64,000 nucleotides of DNA from Deltaproteobacteria bacterium. Its GTDB lineage: Bacteria; Myxococcota_A; Polyangia; HGW-17. The notes beneath the pieces were generated by a model. The model was not told the origin of the DNA. It worked only from the letters and a program-made list of their open reading frames with translations, and searched no databases. The DNA lies in NCBI GenBank assembly GCA_016937155.1, contig JAFGWM010000038.1, positions 113,510 through 177,509 of the forward strand, read 5' to 3'. Below, piece after piece: positions 1 to 8,589 of the stretch (the stretch's first letter is position 1; each line of letters starts with the position of its first letter). The position numbers were made by a program, and so were the translations under genes.

Positions 1-1988
1 ATAACCTGTGCACCGTAAATTGTATTTGTCTGATCAAAAAGTGGAGAAATTGTATACCTGAGATTAAGAATTTTACCCCATTTGCTTACATAGGGCGTTT
101 CAGAAAACACAAGTTCACCCGTATCAAAACACTGTCTGAATTTTGCTGAAATACCGGACTTAATCAAAGGAGGAAATTCAAGAATATTAAGACTCATTGT
201 AGCTTCTTTTGAAGGTGAACCCAGAATTTCAATTATTGAATTGTTTACACTGATTATTTTTCCTTCAATATCAATAGAAAGAATACCAACAGGAGAATAT
301 TCAACAAGATCTCTGTATTTTCTTTCACTTTCCTTTAAGAATTTTTCCATCTGAACTCTTGCTGTAATATCCCTGACAAATCCTTCAATAAAATCTATTT
401 TATGATATCTGTCAAAAACAGCATTAGCGCTCACACTTGCTATAAAACTGGTCCCATCTGATTTTTTGAACTCAGTTTGAAAATCAAAAATTTTTCCATC
501 TGATTTTATTATTTCTTGAATAACAACATCTCTATGAAAAGGATCCACATAAAAATCTGTGGCAATATCAGAGATTGATGAAACCATTTCCTCCCTTGAG
601 TTAAATCCCGCAAGTTTAGCAAGAGCATAATTGACATCAATAAATCTGCTTCCCCTTGATTTGAAAATACCTATAGAGGCATTTTCAAAAATTGTTCTGT
701 ATCTGTATTCACTGAATTTGAGTTCTTCATCCTTTATTTTTCGCTGAGTTATATTTCTAAGTACAGCCAGAAAGTATGTCCGCGAATTCTGGCTAAATGC
801 ACTTAATGTAACTTCACAATAGAGTTTCTCGGATTGATTTGGAGAAACAAATTCCCACTCAAAACATGCTTTTCCTTCTTCTTTAACCTGTCTTCTGTAG
901 TCATTTACTTTCTTTTCGATATAATCCCTATCTCCTCTGGAAAAATCTGCATAATTTCTGCCTATTATTTCTTCTCTTTTCATTTGAAATAAATCACAAC
1001 CAGCGGAATTAACCTCAGTTACAGTTCCATTGAAAAGAGTGAATATGGCATCTCCCGCATTTTCAAAAAGAACTTGATAACGATTCTCCCGCTCCAGACG
1101 ATCCAATTCATCTTTAATTCTATCAGAGAGATCTGTAATAACCCCCATTATCGCCACCTGATTATCAATCATTACAATATTGATAGATACCTCCACATTA
1201 ACATCATGGCCGTTTTTATGAACAAGTCTCATGTTGTAATGTTTTGGAACATCTTCACCCAAGGCTCTTGCCATGGCATAACTTTTCACAAACTCTCTGT
1301 CACCGGAATGGACAAAATCAAAAACACTTACTCTATTCTTATGACTAAAAGCGCTTATATCCTCTGAGTTGTAACCAAGGATCCTGTACAGACTCTTATT
1401 TGCAAAAATCAGATTCCCATTCTGATGTAAAAATATCCCATAGGGTGTAGATTCCACCAGAGTTTTAAACTTGGTTTCACCATCTGTTATCTGTTGGGTC
1501 ATTTCAACAAGTTTAAAAATTTCTGAAATAAACGACCAGATTATTTTTAAAAGTTCAAAATTATTGGCATCGGGCTTGAAACCATGAAGAAAACATAAAC
1601 CGGTAACTTCATCATTTCTGTTTTTAAGACAGAACGCCCCACATGTGGGAAAAGCATAATCAGTATAGCCACTGCAATAAAAATCTGTTTCCGTAATGTC
1701 TTCAATCAACAAAGAAGTTTTTTCATTTATCACTGTCCAGCTTACTGTTTCCTCAACTGAAATATCCAGCACCTGTGGTAAAAATCTTTTTTTCTCGATA
1801 GAACCTGAAAGTACGTATTCATTTCCTTTCAGAAGATAAAAACTCCCCCCCGGAATTTCAAAAACTTCCCTGAAAATATCCATAACTTCATGAGATGTTT
1901 CTTCAGGTGAAGAGAGTAAACCAATATCCTCAAATAAATTTTCAATCTTTCCAAGTGCTTTTGAGACTTCTCTGACATCCAGTGTTTT
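1..1988 (-). CDS. multi-PAS sensory protein, main part (partial, frame-shifted)
   Basis: An open frame with no stop runs from about 1988 to the left edge, so the C-terminus, where a kinase or cyclase domain would be expected, is outside the window. From its N-terminal side it encodes a GAF-like domain (about 1880-1520) and then four PAS modules (about 1490-1110, 1090-740, 720-370 and 350-1). Each begins with a PAS-like opening such as YRTIFENASIGIF or YRDLVEYSPVGIL, and several end with PAC-like text such as GFVRDITAR. The frame is preceded by a TAA at 1989-1991 and has no ribosome site. It reads on smoothly from the ORF ending at 1829 if one A is added to the A6 run at 1985-1990, so the two are probably one gene. 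A signal-sensing role is inferred from the family; the ligand is unknown. Confidence 0.8.
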
Positions 1989-2395
1989 TTAACCAGAGCA
2001 TCCTCAAGACGCTGAGTATATTTTTTCTCAATACTGAGAATTTTCAGTGCGTTGATTGAGTATTCCAGTGCGTGAGCCACCTCATCTGAAACCAGACGAC
2101 TGGCTTTCAAAACACGACCATTAACCAGTTCCGGTAAAATATGCAGTGTTTCATCATTATATAAAACCAGAAAGTACACCAAATCAATATGTTGAATAAT
2201 CAGATCAATTATTCCTTTATTTTCAATTTCTGCAGTCAGTATTACCAGCGAATAACTTTTTATTTTTTCTAAAAAGCTATCATCATTAAAATCTAAAGGC
2301 TGGACAACTACTTCAGATGAAAACCCGGTTTCACAACTTTTCAACAAACTGATATTTTCTGAGCTAAAATTATCCGGAAAATACAAATAAATCAT
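1829..2395 (-). CDS. N-terminal receiver-like part of the PAS protein (premature stop by frameshift)
   Basis: The first 110 or so residues alternate strands and helices like a response-regulator receiver domain but lack a convincing acidic pocket and phospho-Asp, so this may be a pseudo-receiver. A helical linker ending RLEDALVKK follows. After that point this frame turns into unconvincing Lys/Leu-rich text, while the -1 frame continues as TLDVREVSKALGKIENLF and then a GAF-like domain. The real N-terminal portion is therefore about 2395-1985, and residues beyond are probably an artefact of the shift. The ATG at 2395 is the only plausible start. The gene is monocistronic as far as the window shows. 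Confidence 0.6.
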   Translation of the reverse strand: MIYLYFPDNFSSENISLLKSCETGFSSEVVVQPLDFNDDSFLEKIKSYSLVILTAEIENKGIIDLIIQHIDLVYFLVLYNDETLHILPELVNGRVLKASRLVSDEVAHALEYSINALKILSIEKKYTQRLEDALVKKHWMSEKSQKHLERLKIYLRILVYSLHLKKHLMKLWIFSGKFLKFRGGVFIF

Positions 2396-2528
2396 AAAAC
2401 ACCTGTCTTTTTTCTTTCTCAGAATACCCCATCGGAAAATAGTTTTCTTCCATTATTAAAATTTTTTTCTTAACCACAAATTATGAATATCCAAGAAGGG
2501 ATAAAACTGAAACCGGTCTTTTAAGTGA

Positions 2529-3935
2529 CTATAGAATTTTTCTTCGCAGAAGAATCAGCATACCGAAAAGAAAAATAGAGAATACAGGAACAAACCCTGT
2601 TTGACCAGGAGTGGAACAGCCACATCCAGAATCCGAGGGTTCGCTGAATGGGTCATCAGTGTTATTATTGTTGTTGTTATTTTCAGTACCCGAACCATCA
2701 CATTCTATTACCCCATCTGGAGAAACCTCTTCAGGTTCTAGTGCACTATAAGACAGCAACATCATCTGTTCGCCACCTATGAAACCCTTGTTGGGAGTCG
2801 GAAAACCCATAACATTCAGCATTGACATTATTTTTGCCCCTGCCATCATTGTTCCCCAGTTATTCATCACTTCCTCATAGTGCTGATCCATCTCCCATGT
2901 TTCACCTGCGTCGTAGGTTCGTAAAAACATGGTAACATAAGATGGGTCTGTTTCTTCAGTAGAAGGTACACAATCAGAAATGCAGCAGACACCCAGAGCA
3001 ACTCCCCTTTCACAGTCGAAAAACCTGATGCCTGCAATACCTGTAATTGTTGCTGGTTCAACAGTTTGTGTAAATTTAAAAGGCAGTTCTATTTCCACAT
3101 CAAAACCTGGATGCTGTGGTAAACTCTGAGATATCCAGGTCTGCCCACCATCCTCTGTTGCATAAATATAAGCCTGATTGGCATCATAACCGCCGATCCA
3201 GCCATAATCACTGTTTAGAAAATAAACACTGGTGACATTGAAATTCAGGTTTGATGAAACTGTCCTGAAGCTTTGCCCACCATCCTCGGTAATCATAACA
3301 AAACCGCTTCCAGGTTGCTGGGAAGGATTTTCTTCATCCCATGAAATTCCGCCACCAATAAATCCGATTTGATTTGTTATCATTTGAAGTGTATTAATAT
3401 TTCCTGTGAATTCAGGAAGTTCGCCGGTTGAAAAAGTCGTACCGTTAAAAATATAAAAATTATTTTCTGAAATACCAAAAAGTTCGCCGGTTGAAAAAGC
3501 CTGCACCTTTGTTATCAGTTCTTCAAGAGTATCATCCAGTATTTCCCAGCTTGCACCACCATTGGTCGTTTTCCAGACAACATATGTTTCGAGATCAAAT
3601 AAATCCTTGAATGGCATATCAATATCCATGCCTGTGAGATAACCTGTATTCGAATCAACAAATGACAAGTCCAAGAACATTACCATTCCGGCACTGGTTG
3701 GAAGAAACATCTGACTGAAACTGCTTCCATTAGTAGTTTTGTAACCTTTAAGCTGGGTATTGCCAGAACTACTGTCAGCAGCTATAAACCATGCTGTGGA
3801 TTCATCCAGAACATTCAGTGCAAGGATCTGATTATCATCACCTTCCTGATCAAAAACTCTCTCCCAGGTCTGATTTGCATCAACCACCAAAGGAATAAAC
3901 CAGACTAAAACCAACACTGCAAAAAAACTCTTCAT
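2529..3935 (-). CDS. exported Asp-box (BNR-like) propeller protein with MYXO-CTERM-like tail
   Basis: The 468-residue product starts with a signal peptide (MKSFFAVLVLVWFIPLVVDA). It carries at least four Asp-box or Ycf48-like turns (TTNGGASWE, TEDGGQSFR, TEDGGQTWI, TYDAGETWE), which mark a beta-propeller. An Asn-rich spacer (about residues 415-425) leads to a tail with a GCGC motif, one hydrophobic helix and RRK at the end. That layout resembles the MYXO-CTERM sorting signal, so surface anchoring with later processing is inferred. ATG 3935 is supported by GGAG six bases upstream. It follows the next lipoprotein gene by 19 bases, so the two are probably co-transcribed. No enzymatic residues were recognised; a binding or adhesive role is a guess. 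Confidence 0.8.
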   Translation of the reverse strand: MKSFFAVLVLVWFIPLVVDANQTWERVFDQEGDDNQILALNVLDESTAWFIAADSSSGNTQLKGYKTTNGSSFSQMFLPTSAGMVMFLDLSFVDSNTGYLTGMDIDMPFKDLFDLETYVVWKTTNGGASWEILDDTLEELITKVQAFSTGELFGISENNFYIFNGTTFSTGELPEFTGNINTLQMITNQIGFIGGGISWDEENPSQQPGSGFVMITEDGGQSFRTVSSNLNFNVTSVYFLNSDYGWIGGYDANQAYIYATEDGGQTWISQSLPQHPGFDVEIELPFKFTQTVEPATITGIAGIRFFDCERGVALGVCCISDCVPSTEETDPSYVTMFLRTYDAGETWEMDQHYEEVMNNWGTMMAGAKIMSMLNVMGFPTPNKGFIGGEQMMLLSYSALEPEEVSPDGVIECDGSGTENNNNNNNTDDPFSEPSDSGCGCSTPGQTGFVPVFSIFLFGMLILLRRKIL

Positions 3936-3954
3936 TTTTTACTCCATGGGATTT

Positions 3955-4761
3955 TTATTCGTTCCAGCAAACACCATATTCAGACTCACTTGATATCTCC
4001 ACACAATAATCTATTCCACAGTCATACTCACTGTTTTCAGTAGTACAAAGTGCATGACATGTTTCTTCCTGATAAGGACCAAAACAGGTATGTTTCGGAG
4101 CACAATCATCCGGCTGCTCACATGAACTACCCTTGAGAAGACCATTTGCAGGAGTGGGCAAACAGGTGGTAATTCCGCCGGAATTTAAAAGGAGATAGCA
4201 ACTTTCCCCCGCATCACACCCGGTGTTAAAATATGGATCACAATCATCAGTTGGCTCACACAGATAAGCACTGCCCACACCAAGGTCCAGTTCAATACCG
4301 CAAATTCCGTTGTCTCTACACGGGGTATAAAGATCATAGCAGAATTCTGTACACTGACCGGGATCTGTAGGATCAGAAGAACTTGAGTAACAGAATGAAC
4401 CCACCGGACACCCATCCTGAGTCTGCCCGGAGGATACTACTGAGCAGGCATCTCCCAGACTCAATGCACCATATTCAACACAGCCAATAGTACCGGTCAC
4501 GGTAGTAATCGTGCACTTGTATCCGGGATTACACTCAGTTTGTATTGAAAGATCATTTACGCTGCATGTACCAGGAGTTGTATTATTGGTGGAGTTATTA
4601 GTGGTGGTATTGTTTGAGGTATTATTAGTAGTGTTATTAGTAATGTTGTTGTTGGTATTGTTGGTACCATTGTTCATGGTGTTATTATCAGAATTCTGCT
4701 CAATTGGATCACATGAAACAGCCATGAATAACAATGCAAAAAAAACGAGTTTTACCTTCAT
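3955..4761 (-). CDS. Asn/Thr-linker Cys-rich lipoprotein
   Basis: A signal peptide ends in the lipobox AVSC with the lipidated Cys at residue 17. Asp follows at +2, which in enterobacteria favours retention in the inner membrane. Residues about 25-65 are an almost pure Asn/Thr spacer encoded by imperfect trinucleotide repeats. The remaining 200 residues hold about 20 cysteines spaced like small disulfide modules, with pieces such as CNPGYKC, CPVGSFC and CDAGESC. ATG 4761 has GGAG upstream. I recognise no named domain. Architectures of this kind are common among surface lipoproteins of Myxococcota-like bacteria, but the function is unknown. The following Asp-box gene lies 19 bases downstream. 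Confidence 0.8.
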   Translation of the reverse strand: MKVKLVFFALLFMAVSCDPIEQNSDNNTMNNGTNNTNNNITNNTTNNTSNNTTTNNSTNNTTPGTCSVNDLSIQTECNPGYKCTITTVTGTIGCVEYGALSLGDACSVVSSGQTQDGCPVGSFCYSSSSDPTDPGQCTEFCYDLYTPCRDNGICGIELDLGVGSAYLCEPTDDCDPYFNTGCDAGESCYLLLNSGGITTCLPTPANGLLKGSSCEQPDDCAPKHTCFGPYQEETCHALCTTENSEYDCGIDYCVEISSESEYGVCWNE

Positions 4762-4805
4762 CTGAAACTCTCCAATATCCCCAGTAGGGGAAGTTACCGG
4801 TTAAT

Positions 4806-4876
4806 ACAGCAGTTAATTCTTACAAGTAATAAATACTTTATTGAAAAAAACAAGTTACCCAACAATAAACTGCTGT
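4806..4876. repeat. separated inverted pair ACAGCAGTT / AACTGCTGT
   Basis: The 9-base arms at 4806-4814 and 4868-4876 are exact reverse complements separated by 53 AT-rich bases, in the 168-base spacer upstream of the lipoprotein gene starting at 4761. Related CAGCA/TGCTG inverted sequences occur upstream of two other lipoprotein genes, near 19175 and 56850. Whether it is an operator, part of a terminator for the upstream gene, or chance cannot be decided by eye. Confidence 0.4.
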
Positions 4877-4929
4877 GAGTTTATAGCATGATAACTTTAT
4901 TTTTTCACGTTTTTTGATATGTAATATTT

Positions 4930-6438
4930 TTAAAATGCGAAAGCGATACCGGCACTGAGATCAATGTGGAAGGTGGATTGTTCCGGGAAAATACCAAAGG
5001 CATCAACATTGAAATAAAAAGAAACCGTGGGTGAACCAACCAAAAATCCCAAGGAACCACCAAGCATTACGTATCCATGGGCAAAGGCATCAACAACCTC
5101 AACTCCTGAATCTTCACTGTTTACAATCCAGGAATGCCACATTTTTCCACCACCCAGAACACCACCGAAGTAAGGCCTGAATGCACCACTGGTAATTGGA
5201 TAATAAAGTATCTTTCCAAGTCCACTGAAACCAACAGCCTGACTGGAAGTACCTTCTCCTCCTGTATTTTCAGTGAAAACCAGACCTACCTTGGCATCAA
5301 GACCCATTGAAAGTGAGGGTGAAATAAAATAATGAAATCCCAGTTCACCGCCCATTTCACCAGTTACAAGCCCTGCTGTAACCAGTTTTACTCCCTGCCC
5401 GCCGCAGGATGTTGCACTCTCCGGATCTCCCACATAGCTGTATGAACACATTGAAGTGGAAACATAACCGGTACCAAAACGACCACCAAGTTTAAGCATG
5501 AGTTTTTTAAATTTTGGTGAATCATCAGGTATCTTTTCTCCACCATCCTTTTTATTGTTGTCCGAACCGTGATCAAGAGGATCTTCTCCATCCACCTTTG
5601 TTGTTCCAGTTTTTGGTTTTGTAATGGATATAATATTCGGAGCACCACTTTGACCATTTGCCATAATTGGCTTTCCACCATTTCCCAGAGCAACTATATA
5701 ATACTGAAAAACCGCACCGTTTACATCAGAAGGAGAAATAGTCGCCTTCCATGTGTAACCGTTTACAAAATTCATTTCCACTGCAGTATAATCAGACTGA
5801 CCGGGTTTACGATAATACACAACCATTTTTGAAATTCCCTTTTTGGGAGCCCGGCATTTAAGTGTAAGTGTTTTTCCCCCGACGGCCTCATCCGGAACAC
5901 TGTGTTCAATTCTTTGAGGTTCCGGCCCGGTGTCCTCTGTAGAACCACCGTTTGAAACCACAGTAGTAGTGTTATTATTTGTGGTGTTATTATTTGAAGT
6001 ATTGTTTGATGAAGATCCCTTGCATTTAACGCCGCTCCGTCTCCTGACATCATCAAGAATCTTCTGTAATTTTGGTGTCTTAAGAGACTTAGTAATCTGG
6101 GCACAGCCGTTAACCCTGAGAGCTTTCTTAAACATCAGCCGACCCCTGTTTTCATCAGGGTTATCGGTATCAGTAATGTAGATTATACCCAGATCCACAA
6201 GAATATTCGCATATTCCAAAGAAGCATCACAGCCCTCTCTTCTGGCAATACTTATAGCATCCTGAAGAGTTTTCCTTGCGCTGGTGAATTCCATCTGATC
6301 ATAATCTTCCATTGCTGTTTTATGCAGACGTTTCAACCGTTTTTCCACTTTAACAGTACAGTCATCCGCCAAAGCATCCGTGGACCATACAAACATTAGT
6401 GCCAATACAGTCAGCGTAATATAAACTATAGACTTCAT
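4930..6438 (-). CDS. exported TPR-like plus outer-membrane beta-barrel protein
   Basis: The product has a signal peptide ending near DALA, a helical TPR-like region (about residues 25-135), an Asn/Thr linker, and an Ig-like middle domain beginning RIEHSVPDEAVGGKTL. The C-terminal half alternates in the pattern of a transmembrane beta-barrel and ends in Phe, as outer-membrane barrels do. The TTG at 6444 is possible, but ATG 6438 sits better behind AAGGA. The gene follows the OmpA-TSP3 gene by about ten bases, placing it in the same transcription unit. An envelope structural or assembly role is inferred. I do not recognise a characterised homologue. Confidence 0.75.
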   Translation of the reverse strand: MKSIVYITLTVLALMFVWSTDALADDCTVKVEKRLKRLHKTAMEDYDQMEFTSARKTLQDAISIARREGCDASLEYANILVDLGIIYITDTDNPDENRGRLMFKKALRVNGCAQITKSLKTPKLQKILDDVRRRSGVKCKGSSSNNTSNNNTTNNNTTTVVSNGGSTEDTGPEPQRIEHSVPDEAVGGKTLTLKCRAPKKGISKMVVYYRKPGQSDYTAVEMNFVNGYTWKATISPSDVNGAVFQYYIVALGNGGKPIMANGQSGAPNIISITKPKTGTTKVDGEDPLDHGSDNNKKDGGEKIPDDSPKFKKLMLKLGGRFGTGYVSTSMCSYSYVGDPESATSCGGQGVKLVTAGLVTGEMGGELGFHYFISPSLSMGLDAKVGLVFTENTGGEGTSSQAVGFSGLGKILYYPITSGAFRPYFGGVLGGGKMWHSWIVNSEDSGVEVVDAFAHGYVMLGGSLGFLVGSPTVSFYFNVDAFGIFPEQSTFHIDLSAGIAFAF

Positions 6439-6449
6439 TTCCAAATTCC

Positions 6450-7628
6450 TTACTGATGAGTAATTACAAACTCAACCCTGCGGTTTTTATCTCTTCCCTT
6501 ACTGTTATCATTGGAGGCTATCGGTTTTGACAGACCATAGCCCTGACTGACCATTCTGGAAGGATCAATTCCCTTTTTAATGAGGTACTGCCTGACACTT
6601 CTGGCCCGTCTTCTCGACAGCTTAAGATTATAGCGTCTGCCACCCCTGTTATCAGTATGACCTTCTATTCTGACTGTCATGGTCTTTCTTGATTTCATGA
6701 CTTTAACGATTTCATTCAGGAGAGCAAAACTCTTAGATTTTATTTTTGCTTTGTTGTAATCAAAGAATATCTTTTGTTTAAGCTCAATCTTCTTGACTGT
6801 AACCTTGATTAACTTCAATTCATCAGGGCAGCCATCTTCATCCATATAACCGTTTTTAGTCTCAGGTTCATTCGGGCATTTATCCTTGACATCGGGAATA
6901 CCATCTTTGTCATTATCAAAATCAGGACAGCCGTCGTCATCTTCAAAGCCATCAATATCCTCTTTGGTATCTTTGAAGTTATTGGCTTTGTCTGCATCCT
7001 TGCCGGGACACTTGTCAACCTTGTCAGAAAGTCCATCTGAGTCGTTATCGTTATCCGGGCAGCCATCTTCATCTTCAAAGCCATCTTTATCTTCCTTGGT
7101 ATCTTCAAAATTGTTGGCTTTATCTGCATCTTTGCCAGGACACTTGTCTTTTGTATCTTCTACCCCATCAGCATCATTATCCTTATCAGGGCAACCGTCG
7201 GAATCTTCAAAACCGTCCTTATCCTCAGGATCATTTGGACATTTGTCCTTGTCGTCAGGAATTCCATCACCATCAGTATCAAGTATTTTAACGGTCAGTT
7301 TTATGGGAGCTTTTTTGGGTGTAGTATCCACAACTACTTTTTTGGCACATCTTTCAGGGGGACTTTTTTTGATAGCCTCTCTTGCAGCTTCCCCTGAAAT
7401 TTCAAGAAGTTTTTGTGCTTCATGATATTTGCCCTGACTCATTTCATCCTGACTGAATTCATAGTGAGTTCTGGCTCTGGCAAGTTCCTTTGGAGCACAG
7501 GTGTATGCACCATTCTCCTGTGCAGTTTCAATCAGTTTCTTTATTATTGAACTTTTTCCCTGAAGTTCCACTCCGGAACAGGAGAACAATGTCATTACAC
7601 TTAAAAGATAAACAATAACTATCCTCAT
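6450..7628 (-). CDS. OmpA-family lipoprotein with thrombospondin type 3 repeats
   Basis: The lipobox TLFSC places the lipidated Cys at residue 17. Residues about 25-95 resemble DUF4398 (AREAIKKSP region). Residues about 115-265 are calcium-binding TSP3 repeats built from DxDxDG units such as DTDGDGIPDDKDKCP, with one block of roughly 36 residues duplicated. The C-terminal 110 residues are an OmpA peptidoglycan-binding domain (IFFDYNKAKI, RIEGHTDNRG, LSRRRARSVRQYL, NRRVEFVI). The protein is expected in the outer membrane, reaching the cell wall through a calcium-stiffened stalk. It overlaps the upstream DUF4398-like gene by ATGA, indicating translational coupling. Confidence 0.92.
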   Translation of the reverse strand: MRIVIVYLLSVMTLFSCSGVELQGKSSIIKKLIETAQENGAYTCAPKELARARTHYEFSQDEMSQGKYHEAQKLLEISGEAAREAIKKSPPERCAKKVVVDTTPKKAPIKLTVKILDTDGDGIPDDKDKCPNDPEDKDGFEDSDGCPDKDNDADGVEDTKDKCPGKDADKANNFEDTKEDKDGFEDEDGCPDNDNDSDGLSDKVDKCPGKDADKANNFKDTKEDIDGFEDDDGCPDFDNDKDGIPDVKDKCPNEPETKNGYMDEDGCPDELKLIKVTVKKIELKQKIFFDYNKAKIKSKSFALLNEIVKVMKSRKTMTVRIEGHTDNRGGRRYNLKLSRRRARSVRQYLIKKGIDPSRMVSQGYGLSKPIASNDNSKGRDKNRRVEFVITHQ

Positions 7629-8026
7629 TTTGCTGCCTCATTTTTCTTTATTATGAGAACCTGAGGCTTTTTATCCTGCTCCACTGAAGGATCTTTCTTT
7701 TCAGTGTCACTTTTACCGAGATCCACATCAACTTTCATTCTGTTAACACTTATCTTCTGAGCAGTATCACTCATTTTTTGAGATTTTTCACCATATCTTA
7801 CAGCATCCTGATAGTCACCATAACCAGCTTTATGCCTTGCTCTTCCAAGATAATAAAAAGCCGACCAATACTCATATGGACTGTATTTTTCGGCCTTGGC
7901 TTCCTTTGCACCAGAAAATTCCCTGTTGGCTTTAAGGCCAACCTGGCTCATATACTCAATTGGGCCACATCCTGCAGCGCCAATTACCATTAAAAAAAAT
8001 AAAATCTTAAGTTCAGGTCGTATCAT
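7625..8026 (-). CDS. DUF4398-like lipoprotein
   Basis: A 133-residue lipoprotein with lipobox GAAGC (Cys 20), followed by an amphipathic helical region containing YWSAFYYLGRARHKAGYGDY. This fits the DUF4398 pattern of short helical repeats that keep track of 'sample points' next to OmpA domains. The tail is Lys-rich and charged. Its stop overlaps the start of the OmpA-TSP3 gene (ATGA), and that gene carries a related N-terminal region, so the two probably act together at the outer membrane. The start ATG 8026 lies 71 bases after ybeY; a short GTACC/GGTAC hairpin at 8059-8075 lies in that gap. Confidence 0.8.
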   Translation of the reverse strand: MIRPELKILFFLMVIGAAGCGPIEYMSQVGLKANREFSGAKEAKAEKYSPYEYWSAFYYLGRARHKAGYGDYQDAVRYGEKSQKMSDTAQKISVNRMKVDVDLGKSDTEKKDPSVEQDKKPQVLIIKKNEAAK

Positions 8027-8097
8027 TTTATCAGGATCCTACCAGTGTAACATTATATGTACCAGTTTAAGGTACGGCAAATTTATCAGTTTTCCTG

Positions 8098-8589
8098 TCA
8101 TGTGACAAGGTACTTTTCCCCATCAAGAATACCGCAAAACTCGGGATTAACAATGGACATAAGTTCCAGTTCCTTTGTTTTCATCATCAGAGCATTTTCT
8201 TCCGAGTCATGATCATATCCTAAAAGATGAGCAATACCATGAACAAAAAGCCTCGCAAGACTATATTGAATGTCCCCGGAATTCTCTCTCTCCAACCATT
8301 GCAGATTTATTACAATATCACCAAGAGGTGGTGGGATCTCGCCTGAGACATCAGGATTTCTCACCTCTGATGGATCACTTGCGGGAAATGACAGAACATC
8401 AGTTGTGGTTCCTATGTTTCTCCACAGAGTATTAAGTCTGGTGATATATTCATCATCACAAATTGTAATGGAGAGATCACTTCTTTGCAGTTGGAGTTTC
8501 CTGAGAACCTTTTCGGCTTTCCTTCGGAGCCACTCTCTCCTTGTCCGGTTCGACAACCGGGAGGGCTGATGAGTTACGGCGATTGGCAT
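8098..8589 (-). CDS. ybeY: endoribonuclease YbeY
   Basis: The product carries the YbeY metal site as HGIAHLLGYDHDSEE near residue 120, with three histidines in the family's HxxxHxxxxxH spacing, and an upstream LNTLWRNIGTTTDVLSFP block. YbeY is a zinc-dependent endoribonuclease used in 16S rRNA 3' maturation and ribosome quality control. ATG 8589 was chosen because AGGGAG lies just upstream and the family usually starts close to this point; a longer reading from 8664 adds 25 unconvincing residues. The start lies inside the 3' end of the upstream 7TM-HD gene, giving a 113-base out-of-frame overlap, so the two are co-expressed. Confidence 0.93.
   Translation of the reverse strand: MPIAVTHQPSRLSNRTRREWLRRKAEKVLRKLQLQRSDLSITICDDEYITRLNTLWRNIGTTTDVLSFPASDPSEVRNPDVSGEIPPPLGDIVINLQWLERENSGDIQYSLARLFVHGIAHLLGYDHDSEENALMMKTKELELMSIVNPEFCGILDGEKYLVT

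Noticed and set aside
1980..1995. Programmed -1 ribosomal frameshift in the PAS gene
   Set aside because: The codon phase is GTT AAA AAA CAC, so the P-site tRNA would have to re-pair on TAA; this is a poor slippery site compared with A AAA AAG. An indel is simpler.
4511..4765. Val/Leu-rich frame that looks like a membrane protein
   Set aside because: It is the complement of the Asn/Thr linker codons in the lipoprotein gene, which explains its hydrophobic look.
6886..7425. 179-codon frame antisense to the OmpA-TSP3 gene
   Set aside because: Its Ser/Pro/Leu repeats mirror the DxDG codons on the other strand; the sense strand has lipobox, TSP3 and OmpA motifs.
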